DNA of 64,000 nt from Hallerella sp963656065 (GTDB taxonomy: Bacteria > Fibrobacterota > Fibrobacteria > Fibrobacterales > Fibrobacteraceae). The notes below the pieces were generated by a model. The model saw only the letters and a list, made by a program, of their open reading frames with translations, was not told the origin of the DNA and did not search any database. Made by a program: the position numbers and the translations under genes. This document shows positions 17,319 through 25,467 of this stretch, piece by piece. The DNA lies in contig CAVKGV010000001.1 of the NCBI GenBank assembly GCA_963656065.1, positions 62,001-126,000 on the forward strand. Reading direction: 5' to 3'. How positions within the stretch are numbered: the first letter of the stretch is position 1; the number at the start of each line of letters is the position of its first letter.

Positions 17319-17846
17319 ATGCTGCGCATCGAAACCCTTACATCCCAAAGCGAAATTCTCCCTGCAGTCAACGCCCTTTACGAACAAGCCTTCCCCGCAA
17401 ACGAAAGAATTCCATTGAAATATCTCCTGGATACGGCCCATTGTCGCGAATTTCTCGCTTTCTTCGATAGAGACCTCTTTGTTGGATTTTTGAACGCACT
17501 TACGGATTCCCGTTTGACAAACATCCTCTACCTGGCAGTTCCCGACGAGCTGCGAGGGCAAGGCTACGGTTCCCAAATCCTGAAGCAAATGCTTGAACGG
17601 CATCCCAAACAAAAAATCATCGTCGATGTCGAAATCGTTTCACCCCAAAAACCGAATTTCGCAGAGCGCCTAAGAAGAAAACGCTTTTACATGCAAAACG
17701 GATTTACGGAAACATCTGTCCGCTACGCTTGGCGCGGTGAAGATTACGAGCTTCTGGTATCTAACGGCACCGTTTCCCAAAAAGAATTTTCCGCGTTTTG
17801 GGAACGAATCCTAGGCAGGAAAATAAAACAAAAACGGACCCGATAA
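17319..17846 (+). CDS. GNAT-family N-acetyltransferase
   Basis: The start at 17319 gives 175 residues; a longer open frame runs back through tRNA-Gly and is not real. The protein shows the GNAT fold: a strand with NILYLAVPDELRGQGYG that provides the acetyl-CoA pyrophosphate loop (R/Q-x-x-G-x-G/A type), followed by a helix and IIVDVEIVSPQ. The late RRKRFYMQNGFTET segment is the usual strand 5-alpha 4 region of these enzymes. The substrate is unknown. The last 12 residues are very basic. The gene converges on leuD. Confidence 0.8.
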   Translation: MLRIETLTSQSEILPAVNALYEQAFPANERIPLKYLLDTAHCREFLAFFDRDLFVGFLNALTDSRLTNILYLAVPDELRGQGYGSQILKQMLERHPKQKIIVDVEIVSPQKPNFAERLRRKRFYMQNGFTETSVRYAWRGEDYELLVSNGTVSQKEFSAFWERILGRKIKQKRTR

Positions 17847-17857
17847 ACGAGCCCGTT
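17831..17857 (-). terminator. Probable terminator of leuCD
   Basis: On the minus strand AACGGGCTCG pairs imperfectly (two mismatches) with CGGGTCCGTT and runs into TTTTTGTTTT. It overlaps the 3' end of the convergent GNAT gene. Confidence 0.5.
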
Positions 17858-17876
17858 CTATTTGATTGCGCACAAA

Positions 17877-18485
17877 TTAACGCGCAAGGAAATTCATATA
17901 GGGAAGGTTCTTCGCAAGCTCCGTAACCTTGTCTGCATTGGAAAGGAGGACTCCGCGGGCATGCCACGAGCCGTCAAGGAACTGTCCCCGTGGACCGTCC
18001 GCAAGTTCGAGAGCGACCGTTTCGCAGCCCATTTTCAGCGTGCGGTCCTTCGTGCTGGTGACGATTTCTTCCGACGGATGCGCTTCGATCCAGGCGAGGA
18101 TCCGGTCGGCGACTTCGTGCGAGACCCGGTAACAGGGAACGCCGATCGCGACGCAGTTCCCGAAGAAAATTTCGGAATAGCTTTCGGCGACTATCGCGCG
18201 GATTCCCCAACGCTTCAAGGCCTGCGGCGCATGTTCACGGCTCGAACCGCAACCGAAATTGCGGTTGGAAACCAGAATGGAACCGTTTTTGTAAGCCGGA
18301 TCGCGGAACGGATGAACCTTTCCCTGTGCGGCAAGGCCTGCGATGTCATCTGCAAACGCATGTTCGCCAAGACCGTCGAACGTAACGCACTTGAGAAAAC
18401 GCGCCGGAATGATGCGGTCCGTGTCAATATCGTTTCCACGCAGAGGAACGCCGGAACCTTTTACAATGTCAATCGGTGTAAGCAT
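17877..18485 (-). CDS. leuD: 3-isopropylmalate dehydratase small subunit
   Basis: LeuD pairs with LeuC to isomerise 2-isopropylmalate to 3-isopropylmalate in leucine synthesis. The start at 18485 is preceded by AAGGAG and gives 202 residues, normal for the family. The swivel-domain signatures are present: GNDIDTDRIIPARFLK near the N-terminus and NFGCGSSREHAPQALK. The gene begins 11 bp after the leuC stop, so the two form an operon. leuB lies far away at 36328 on the other strand. Confidence 0.95.
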   Translation of the reverse strand: MLTPIDIVKGSGVPLRGNDIDTDRIIPARFLKCVTFDGLGEHAFADDIAGLAAQGKVHPFRDPAYKNGSILVSNRNFGCGSSREHAPQALKRWGIRAIVAESYSEIFFGNCVAIGVPCYRVSHEVADRILAWIEAHPSEEIVTSTKDRTLKMGCETVALELADGPRGQFLDGSWHARGVLLSNADKVTELAKNLPYMNFLAR

Positions 18486-18496
18486 AACATCGCTCC

Positions 18497-19906
18497 TTAC
18501 TTGATATACTTGCGGACGTCGCACACCTTGCCTTCGATAGCGGCTGCGGCGACCATGATAGGGCTCATGAGAATGGTACGACCGGTTGGACTTCCCTGCC
18601 GGCCCTTGAAATTGCGGTTGCTAGAACTTGCGCTCACTTCGCGTCCCTTGAGCTTGTCGGGATTCATCGCGAGGCAGAGGGAGCAGCCCGCTTCGCGCCA
18701 TTCGGCGCCAGCTTCCTTGAAGATCTTGTCGAGGCCGAGCGCTTCCGCTTCGAGCTTGATCTTCATCGAACCGGGAACGACCCACATTTTGACATTCGGA
18801 GCGACATGGTTGCCCTTCATGATTTCCGCGGCTGCGATCAAATCCGGCAAGCGGCCGTTCGTGCAGCTGCCCACAAAGGCGACATCGATCGGCGTACCGA
18901 GCATCTTTCCGCCCTCTTCCCAGCCCATGTATTCATAGGCTTCGGAGATAACCTTGCGTTCGGAACCTTGGAAGGAATCAATCTTAGGCATATTGCCGTT
19001 CAGAGGAATCGCCTGGGCAGGCGTAATTCCCCAGGTGACCATCGGTTCGAGCTTGTCACAGTCGATTTCCACTTCATCGTCGAATGTCGCATCCGGATCG
19101 CTCGCCACCGATTTCCAGTAGGCGACGGCCTTGTCCCAAACTTCAGCCTTCGGCGCGTAAGGCTTGCCCCTGAGGAAAGCGAAAGTCTTTTCATCGGGAT
19201 TGCAATAACCGACCCGCGCCCCGCCTTCAATCGCCATGTTGCAGACCGTCATGCGGCCTTCCATGTCGAGCGCATCAATGACGGGACCGGCAAACTCGTA
19301 GGCATATCCGACACCGCCGTTTACACCGAGCTTTGCGATATAGGCGAGAGCGATATCTTTTGCGGTTACGCCCGGCTTGAGTTTTCCGATAAACTTGATG
19401 CGGCGCGTCTTGAGCGGACTCATTGCAAGGGTCTGCGTTGCCAAGACGTCGGCGACCTGGCTCGTTCCGATTCCAAAAGCGACTGCGCCAAAGGCTCCGT
19501 GCGTCGCCGTGTGGGAATCTCCGCAAGCGATAGTCATGCCCGGTTGCGTCACGCCTTCTTCGGGCCCTACAATGTGGATGACGCCCTGTTCACCGGTTTC
19601 CGGGCCAAAAAAGCGCACGCCAAAATCATGCGTATTCTTTTCGATGTGGGAGAGCATCTCTTCGGAGACGGGATCTGCGAGCGGGCGCTTGCGCGCTTCT
19701 GTCGTCGTCGGGATAATGTGATCGACGGTCGCAAAGGTACGTTCCGGAAACTTCACCTTGAGACCCTCTTCGCGGAGCATCGCAAAAGCCTGCGGGCTTG
19801 TCACCTCATGGCAGAGGTGAAGTCCGATAAACAGCTGGTACTGGCCGCTCGGAAGCTTCGACACGACATGGCTTTCAAACACTTTCTGGTATAGATTTTT
19901 GCCCAT
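18497..19906 (-). CDS. leuC: 3-isopropylmalate dehydratase large subunit
   Basis: The large aconitase-fold subunit carries the 4Fe-4S cluster of isopropylmalate isomerase. Its 469 residues contain the cluster cysteines in FVGSCTNGRLPDL and EAGCSLCLAMNPD, and the ACGDSHTATHGAFGA signature. The ATG at 19906 has an AAGGTG ribosome site. A CTATATT box at 19944-19950 (minus strand) about 40 nt upstream is a plausible -10 element, so this operon, unlike several others here, has a leader. I see no leucine leader peptide or T-box-like structure before it. Confidence 0.96.
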   Translation of the reverse strand: MGKNLYQKVFESHVVSKLPSGQYQLFIGLHLCHEVTSPQAFAMLREEGLKVKFPERTFATVDHIIPTTTEARKRPLADPVSEEMLSHIEKNTHDFGVRFFGPETGEQGVIHIVGPEEGVTQPGMTIACGDSHTATHGAFGAVAFGIGTSQVADVLATQTLAMSPLKTRRIKFIGKLKPGVTAKDIALAYIAKLGVNGGVGYAYEFAGPVIDALDMEGRMTVCNMAIEGGARVGYCNPDEKTFAFLRGKPYAPKAEVWDKAVAYWKSVASDPDATFDDEVEIDCDKLEPMVTWGITPAQAIPLNGNMPKIDSFQGSERKVISEAYEYMGWEEGGKMLGTPIDVAFVGSCTNGRLPDLIAAAEIMKGNHVAPNVKMWVVPGSMKIKLEAEALGLDKIFKEAGAEWREAGCSLCLAMNPDKLKGREVSASSSNRNFKGRQGSPTGRTILMSPIMVAAAAIEGKVCDVRKYIK

Positions 19907-19943
19907 AGAACACCTTCAGATGGTTTTTACAAAGACACGTTGC

Positions 19944-19950
19944 AATATAG
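19944..19950 (-). promoter_or_regulatory. Candidate -10 box of leuCD (CTATATT)
   Basis: The minus-strand CTATATT lies about 40 nt before the leuC ATG. No convincing -35 match is seen at 17 bp. It is called only because the same box recurs before many genes in the window. Confidence 0.35.
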
Positions 19951-19968
19951 AAAATTCAGCGGATTTCA

Positions 19969-20832
19969 TTAAATCCAGTAAAACCGGAAACCGCCTAGCA
20001 ATGAAAAATGCCAACCTTCAAAATCGCCGAGAATATTCGCGGCCCCCGAATAGAGTTCCAAATTTTCATTCAGCCTGTATCCGATTTCAAAAAATTCCGT
20101 AATCACGTAAGGCAATTCAAAATCGGCATGAATATCCTTGTCAACGATAAGAAGGTTTGGCCTGTAAATTTCCGCGGAAACCAGAAACGAAAACGATCCG
20201 AAGTATGCCGCGGCATGCAGACCGTAAAGAAAACTTGCATCGAAAACGTTTTCCGCCCTTGAGTCGAAGCCGCTGCGTTCTAGCTGGTATTCGTTTTCCC
20301 AATCCCACTTGACGCAACTGTAATAGGCACCCGAATAAGACTGGCCGTGCACCATCATCCAAAGCCCGAGCGAAAGCCCGACTTCAAAATTCCGCGTATT
20401 TACGCCGAGCGTTCCAAAGCCGTAAATTCCGCGATTGAATCCCGCTCCCCAGCTCCAAAGAAGCAGATCCTTCTTGTACAGCCTTTCAAGACTTGCTGTA
20501 ACAATTGGATAGACGGTCCTGTATTCCGCATCGACGTCTTCATTCACCGTGATTTTTTCGTTTCCACGGCAATGTTCGATATCGGAGCAGTTTCCGAGAG
20601 TGTTCGTAATCCCATCGACGTTTGCCCGTTCCTCTCTTCCAAACTGCACGTTCGCGGAAGCCCTCCAGGACTTTGTATTCGGCTTCTGGTAATGTCCTGC
20701 GCCATGAATTTCTGGCGATGCGGGAACATCGACCCGCACCTTTTCGACATGTCCGTAGCTACCGTCAATCGTGCAGGCGGACAGGGGAAGCAGAGCGGCA
20801 AACAAAAATTTTTTCAGGGATGCAAAACACAT
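19969..20832 (-). CDS. Cell-surface lipoprotein with barrel-like strands, function unknown
   Basis: The ATG at 20832 gives 287 residues; a TTG three codons earlier is possible. The signal peptide ends in a LSAC lipobox, so the protein is lipid-anchored. The rest alternates polar and aromatic residues in strand-like blocks (SLGLWMMVHGQSYSGAYY, NLELYSGAANILGD) and ends FRFYWI, resembling an outer-membrane barrel. A lipid-anchored barrel is unusual, so the lipobox may instead be a coincidental Cys near a normal signal-peptidase site. No family is recognised. It lies downstream of the GH74 gene on the same strand, but a hairpin separates them. Confidence 0.5.
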   Translation of the reverse strand: MCFASLKKFLFAALLPLSACTIDGSYGHVEKVRVDVPASPEIHGAGHYQKPNTKSWRASANVQFGREERANVDGITNTLGNCSDIEHCRGNEKITVNEDVDAEYRTVYPIVTASLERLYKKDLLLWSWGAGFNRGIYGFGTLGVNTRNFEVGLSLGLWMMVHGQSYSGAYYSCVKWDWENEYQLERSGFDSRAENVFDASFLYGLHAAAYFGSFSFLVSAEIYRPNLLIVDKDIHADFELPYVITEFFEIGYRLNENLELYSGAANILGDFEGWHFSLLGGFRFYWI

Positions 20833-20845
20833 GCGACCCAATATA

Positions 20846-20876
20846 AAATTTCCCCGCCCGATCGGCAGGGAAATTT
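20846..20876 (-). terminator. Terminator after the GH74 gene
   Basis: AAATTTCCC and GGGAAATTT pair around a GC-rich inner part (CCGATCGG), and on the minus strand the second arm ends in TTT. It lies 17 bp after the GH74 stop and overlaps the upstream edge of the next minus-strand gene. Confidence 0.6.
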
Positions 20877-20893
20877 ACGCGGAGAACAAAACC

Positions 20894-23671
20894 TTACCGC
20901 AAAATGCTGATTTTTTTCGAAAGCATCAGGGCGTTTCCGCCCGTTACGCGGAGGATGTAGGAGCCGCTCGCCCGGACTTCCCTGTCGAGGGCGACCGACG
21001 CGGATGTGGAGTACGTCTTCTTGAAGACCCGGACGCCTTTCAGGTCAAAGAGGGAAACTTCGACCGTCGCATTTTCGACTGTCAGATCAAGCCTGTTCCC
21101 GGAAAGGTTGGCGAAGCGGTTCATGCGGAGTTTCGAAGCGGAGACGGCTGTCGTCGAAGTCGAAGAGCTTGTCCCCATGTTCCAATCGGCCGGGACTCGC
21201 GCAGCGATTCCGCGACCCGCCGTACTCAGATAGACAACGCCGTATGTGTTCATGTCGCCCATGACAAATTCGCCGTTGGCAAGTCCGCCGTATTCGTGCC
21301 CGTCATCGTTCAAGCGGGTCCATGTGGCCCCTTCATCATCGGACCCAAAAACACCCTTTTCATCACCAATTGCCGCATAGACGTAAAGCGCCGGGTATCC
21401 CTTCCCCGTTTTAGAAATGCCGAAGCCGACCGCTTCCGTGTAACCGACTCCGGAAATTTCCTTCCAGGTGTTTCCGCCATCCGTTGAATGGAGCAGTTTA
21501 CCCGAGCTTGCGCCGTCCACCGTGACCCCGATGGGAAGCCACAGATCGCCTTCGTAACCTAGGATCGCGCGAAACTTCTTGAAATCGCTTTTTCCCGGTG
21601 AGCTTACTTTCGCAAAAGTAGCCCCCTGGTCCGAGCTTTTGTAGAAATTCCCGGACGTTTTGTCGTAGGCATAGAAGACGTCCGCATTTTCCGGATCGCC
21701 AACGACGTATGCGGAGTTCGTAATGCCCGAAACGGTTTCCCAAGTCGTCGTGTTGTAATTCCGGAGAACACTCGTCGTCCCTTCGCCCGGAACCCAGACG
21801 GCAACGGCTCCGTCCGCGGAAATCGCCACCGTTCCCTTTTTGAAGGAAGAGTCCGGTCCCGTATAGGTTTCAACCGACCAGGTACTTCCCGAATCCGACG
21901 AATATTGAAGCGGAGCTATCGGGATGTCATTGTATTTCGCCTTGTAAACCCGCGCATCCGAAACTTTCACCAGCTTTCCCGACTTAGGCGCAAAGGCGAG
22001 ACCGCGCGTCGAACCAATCGGATTTCCACCGTCAACTCCCGTGATATGCCGCGAAGAAGGATACTGCGAAATCTTGTCATGGCGGAAACCGTCATAGTCC
22101 GCGACAACAGAAATCATCGGGCCGCCGGGGATGCTCACCACTTCCTCGGGAACCGTCTCCTCGATGCCATGCGAAGATACCTTCCAGACCTGGTTGTTCG
22201 TCACGGCGCCCCAGGCGTCATAAACCCTTGATCCGGAATGCAGATAGGGACTTTCCGACAGCGTGTAGGCGGTAATGTCGTCCGTGCGGAAGACACCGTT
22301 TCCCGAGCTGACGAAGACGCGCTTCGGATTGAACGGGTCGATGGCGACGCTTCCCGACCAGTGGATCGAACTGTTATTCATCCAGCCGATGCCGTTTTCG
22401 TCCATCGTTACCGTCATTACGTTGTACGCAAATGACTGGACCCAGGTTTCGCCGCCGTCCGTCGAATGGTAAATCTGCGTTCCCCACTGGCCGTTCTGGT
22501 CATATTGTCCACTGGGAAGCTTCCAATACTGGGCACCCGTGTAGCCTTCCGTCGTCACCACGATTTCGTTTGAATTGTTCGGGTTCACGGCAATACCGCC
22601 ATACGGGCCGCAATACTCGTATTTGCCGCTCGCATAGTCCGTTTCGTCATACTTGTCCCCGTCGTAATAGAGGAGATTGTCCGGAGAAACATCGCTCCAT
22701 GTCGCCGACTTCACGTCGTATTTGAGAACGGCTCCGCGGCCGAATCCGTCGTAGATCATGCCCCAGCCTTCGTCCCACGCCATCGTGTGCGGACCTGCGC
22801 CGTCTGCAAAGGTCACCATCAAAAAGGAATTGTCGTTTGAAACAATCGCGCGCTGCGGCATCAGCCGTACAAGCCCGCCGCCGGCCGTTGAACGGAGCGA
22901 ATCCGGAATGGGAAGAGGCTTCCAGGACGCCCCTCCGTCCGTCGATGTAAAGACGTTTTCAAATGTCTTTCCCTTGGTTCCTTCGCGGAGAAATCCCGCG
23001 TAGAGAACCTTTGAACTGCCCGGTGCGAATTGCACAAACGAAAAGCCGGAACCGTTCCACGTCGTATCGCTTCCCGCGGCGGAAGTCCACGCATCCACGT
23101 GGCTCCAGGACGATCCGTTGTCGGAAGACTTCCAGAGGCCCTTGTTCTTGGAACCGTAGAACATGATGTCGGAATTATTCGGATCGATGGCAAGCGCTTC
23201 CCCGTTTCCGCGGCCCATGCCGTTTCCGTGCGCACCAAACCATTTGACGACGCCTCCCTTTTCACCGGTCGCGTCCCACGTGTAGATTGCGGTCCAGCTC
23301 TTTCCCTTGTCGGTCGAACGCAGGAAAGCCGAACGCCCGTCGTTCCAGTAGCTAGTCCCCGCGACCATATAGACCGTTTCCGTCTTGCTCGGGTCAACGG
23401 CAATCGCCTCAATGCCCAGAAGCCCGCGTTCCGAAACATCGACCCAGTCCATCATCGAGACCCATTTCTTTGAACTTTCGTCCCAGCGGTAGGCGCCGCC
23501 CACGTCCGTCCGGGCATAGAAAAGGTTTTCGTCAACCGGGGATGCGACAATCGCCGACACGAATCCGCCGCCGCCCATCGCGACATTTCCCCATGCAAAA
23601 TCCAAAGAGGATTCGGCGCAGATTCCAAAAGCGGAAAGAGCCAAGACAAAAGCCGGAATTTTTCTAACCAT
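20894..23671 (-). CDS. Secreted GH74 xyloglucanase-type glycoside hydrolase with C-terminal sorting domain
   Basis: This 925-residue secreted protein starts at an ATG preceded by AAGGTGGT and carries a signal peptide (MVRKIPAFVLALSAFG). The N-terminal LFYARTDVGGAYRW (Asp56) is the GH74 signature. At least eight Asp-box/BNR units of the S-D-x-G-x-T-W type recur along the two beta-propellers (for example HSTDGGETW and HSTDGGNTW). GH74 enzymes cleave the glucan backbone of xyloglucan. After a Ser/Thr linker (about 840) the last 80 residues form a beta domain ending GSYILRV and KKISILR, like type IX secretion sorting domains. This fits a plant-fibre degrader. Confidence 0.88.
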   Translation of the reverse strand: MVRKIPAFVLALSAFGICAESSLDFAWGNVAMGGGGFVSAIVASPVDENLFYARTDVGGAYRWDESSKKWVSMMDWVDVSERGLLGIEAIAVDPSKTETVYMVAGTSYWNDGRSAFLRSTDKGKSWTAIYTWDATGEKGGVVKWFGAHGNGMGRGNGEALAIDPNNSDIMFYGSKNKGLWKSSDNGSSWSHVDAWTSAAGSDTTWNGSGFSFVQFAPGSSKVLYAGFLREGTKGKTFENVFTSTDGGASWKPLPIPDSLRSTAGGGLVRLMPQRAIVSNDNSFLMVTFADGAGPHTMAWDEGWGMIYDGFGRGAVLKYDVKSATWSDVSPDNLLYYDGDKYDETDYASGKYEYCGPYGGIAVNPNNSNEIVVTTEGYTGAQYWKLPSGQYDQNGQWGTQIYHSTDGGETWVQSFAYNVMTVTMDENGIGWMNNSSIHWSGSVAIDPFNPKRVFVSSGNGVFRTDDITAYTLSESPYLHSGSRVYDAWGAVTNNQVWKVSSHGIEETVPEEVVSIPGGPMISVVADYDGFRHDKISQYPSSRHITGVDGGNPIGSTRGLAFAPKSGKLVKVSDARVYKAKYNDIPIAPLQYSSDSGSTWSVETYTGPDSSFKKGTVAISADGAVAVWVPGEGTTSVLRNYNTTTWETVSGITNSAYVVGDPENADVFYAYDKTSGNFYKSSDQGATFAKVSSPGKSDFKKFRAILGYEGDLWLPIGVTVDGASSGKLLHSTDGGNTWKEISGVGYTEAVGFGISKTGKGYPALYVYAAIGDEKGVFGSDDEGATWTRLNDDGHEYGGLANGEFVMGDMNTYGVVYLSTAGRGIAARVPADWNMGTSSSTSTTAVSASKLRMNRFANLSGNRLDLTVENATVEVSLFDLKGVRVFKKTYSTSASVALDREVRASGSYILRVTGGNALMLSKKISILR

Positions 23672-23812
23672 AAAACACACCACCTTGATTTTTTTCAAAA
23701 TCTATATTCAAAATACGAAACCGTAAACGCTTTCCGCCCGGAAATTCGCACCGGAGAAAAATTTTCTTTGGAAAAAGAAACCAATCGTTTCGTTTTTGTC
23801 TATTTTTAGGCT

Positions 23813-24769
23813 ATGCAGATTACAAACGCTTCTCAACTTCGCGGGGTTTTCCCTGCCCTCTTTACGCCCATCAAGGACGACGACCCCAAGCATCTCAAAA
23901 ATTCCATCGATTTCAAAAAAATGGGACAGATGATCGATGACGTCATCGCTGCGGGAGCCGCAGGAGTCCTGCCTGCCGTAACCACCGGACAAAGCGCAAC
24001 TGTTTCTCCGAGCCAACACTTAGATATCATCAAGTTCACGCTCGACTATGTTGACGGACGCGTTCCCGTCATCGCCGGTGCAGGCTCCAACTGTACGCGG
24101 GAATCTATCGAAATCATCGAAAATGTCCAAAAAATCGCCCCGGTCGCCGTTCTCTGCGTGACGGGCTACTACAACAATCCTCCGCAAGAAGGTCTCGTCG
24201 AGCATTTCCTGACCATCAGCCGCGAAACCGGTGCGAAAATCGTCATCTACAATGTCCCCGGAAGAACTTCGAGTTATGTTCATCCCGACACCCTCATCCG
24301 CCTCGCCGAAGACAAAAACATCATCGGTCTCAAGCAGGCAGTGGAATTCAAGATTGGCGAAAAATATCACGAAGACACGCTGCGCGTCATCAAGGAAACG
24401 AAGGACAAGGATTTTGCGGTCATGAGCGGTGAAGACGCTTCGTTCATCGACCTGCTCGAAATGGGCGGAACGGGACTCATCAGCGCATCGGGCAACATTC
24501 CCGAAGCCTGCAAGATTTTCGTGGACCTCTACGACGCTTTCCAGAAGGGCGAGTTTACCAAGTGCGACGATCTGCAGGATGCCGCCCGCGACTATGTAGA
24601 AACGACGTTCTGCCGCAAGAACCCGATTCCACTCGGGACGCTTTTCAACAGCCCGCTGTTCCTCCCGCTAGTAAGCGTTCGCGAAACCGCCCGCGGAGAC
24701 GAGGCCGAGGCCCGCATCCTGAAGCTTATCCGCGAAAAGGCGCCTTCCCTTCTCAAGTACCACCAATAA
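23813..24769 (+). CDS. dapA: 4-hydroxy-tetrahydrodipicolinate synthase
   Basis: DapA condenses pyruvate with aspartate semialdehyde, the first committed step to lysine and meso-diaminopimelate. The TIM-barrel residues are visible: VTTGQSATVSP at the phosphate-binding turn (most enzymes have GTTGES), GYYNNPP with the catalytic Tyr, YNVPGRT, and the Schiff-base Lys174 in IIGLKQA. The length of 318 is slightly over the usual 290-300 because of a longer N-terminus. The ATG lacks a Shine-Dalgarno sequence, but TATTTT lies 6 nt upstream. An acidic protein gene follows 10 bp later. Confidence 0.88.
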   Translation: MQITNASQLRGVFPALFTPIKDDDPKHLKNSIDFKKMGQMIDDVIAAGAAGVLPAVTTGQSATVSPSQHLDIIKFTLDYVDGRVPVIAGAGSNCTRESIEIIENVQKIAPVAVLCVTGYYNNPPQEGLVEHFLTISRETGAKIVIYNVPGRTSSYVHPDTLIRLAEDKNIIGLKQAVEFKIGEKYHEDTLRVIKETKDKDFAVMSGEDASFIDLLEMGGTGLISASGNIPEACKIFVDLYDAFQKGEFTKCDDLQDAARDYVETTFCRKNPIPLGTLFNSPLFLPLVSVRETARGDEAEARILKLIREKAPSLLKYHQ

Positions 24770-24779
24770 GGAATTCAAA

Positions 24780-25367
24780 ATGGCCGAAACGAAAACAGTC
24801 ACCGATGAAATTTTCGAGAATCTGAAAAAATTCGGATTCTTGCCCGTCCCTGTCCAGGAAATCAATTCCGATGCGGAAACGGTCCGTTACTTCGGCGGGA
24901 CTTTCCAGGAATTTGTCGAAGTGGCAAAAGCCCTGGGCTCTAAATGCGTCTTTGTCGAAACACTTTATCTCGAAGACGACGAGTTCTATTACGACTCCGG
25001 CGAAGAATACGAAGACGATTCATGCTGCTGCTCCTGCAAGGACGAAGGCGAAACCGTCGAAGACAAATCCGAAGACGGCAAGGAAGCCCCGATTTGGCTC
25101 GACCCGGAAGACTTAGACGGCATGGATCTTGCCCTTCTGAAACCGAAGCTCGACGACTACAACGAGCGTATCGGCGATGAATGTGGCGTGCGTCTCACGC
25201 TGCCGGGACCGGACCATGTCCAGGTAGAAATTTTCACCGACTGGTATAACGATTTTGCAACGCTTGTCGATGAAGCGTCGGAAGAAATCGAGCTGGATCC
25301 GAAAGCGGCCCTCAAGAAAATGCAGGACGCTTATGCCAAGGAAAACGCAGAAGAAGAACACGCCTGA
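24780..25367 (+). CDS. Acidic hypothetical protein with a CCCSC cysteine cluster
   Basis: This 195-residue protein is strongly acidic, with a Glu/Asp-rich centre (about residues 65-105) that includes five cysteines-or-serine in DSCCCSCKDEG, a possible metal site. The N-terminal 60 residues and the C-terminal 80 look folded and separate (ENLKKFGFLPVPVQEIN; VRLTLPGPDHVQVEIFTDW). It has no signal peptide or membrane segment and so should be cytoplasmic. It starts 10 bp after dapA with an AAGGA site and shares its terminator, so the two are cotranscribed. I do not recognise a family. Confidence 0.7.
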   Translation: MAETKTVTDEIFENLKKFGFLPVPVQEINSDAETVRYFGGTFQEFVEVAKALGSKCVFVETLYLEDDEFYYDSGEEYEDDSCCCSCKDEGETVEDKSEDGKEAPIWLDPEDLDGMDLALLKPKLDDYNERIGDECGVRLTLPGPDHVQVEIFTDWYNDFATLVDEASEEIELDPKAALKKMQDAYAKENAEEEHA

Positions 25368-25387
25368 TTTCCGCGATTTACAAAACG

Positions 25388-25419
25388 GACCGTTCGAATT
25401 TTCGGACGGTCTTTTTTTT
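25388..25419 (+). terminator. Strong rho-independent terminator after the dapA operon
   Basis: An 11-bp stem (GACCGTTCGAA with TTCGGACGGTC, one wobble) closed by two bases is followed by eight T. Confidence 0.9.
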
Positions 25420-25467
25420 ATCGGAAAGAAAATGGCGGGAAGCATGCTTCCGGGAGAAATTACAGCA

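Noticed and set aside
18806..19894. A 362-codon open frame antisense to leuC
   Set aside because: leuC is certain and the reverse frame has no protein-like features.
17862..19990. T-box or leucine attenuator before leuCD
   Set aside because: The region upstream of leuC has no leucine codon run or T-box-like conserved sequence.
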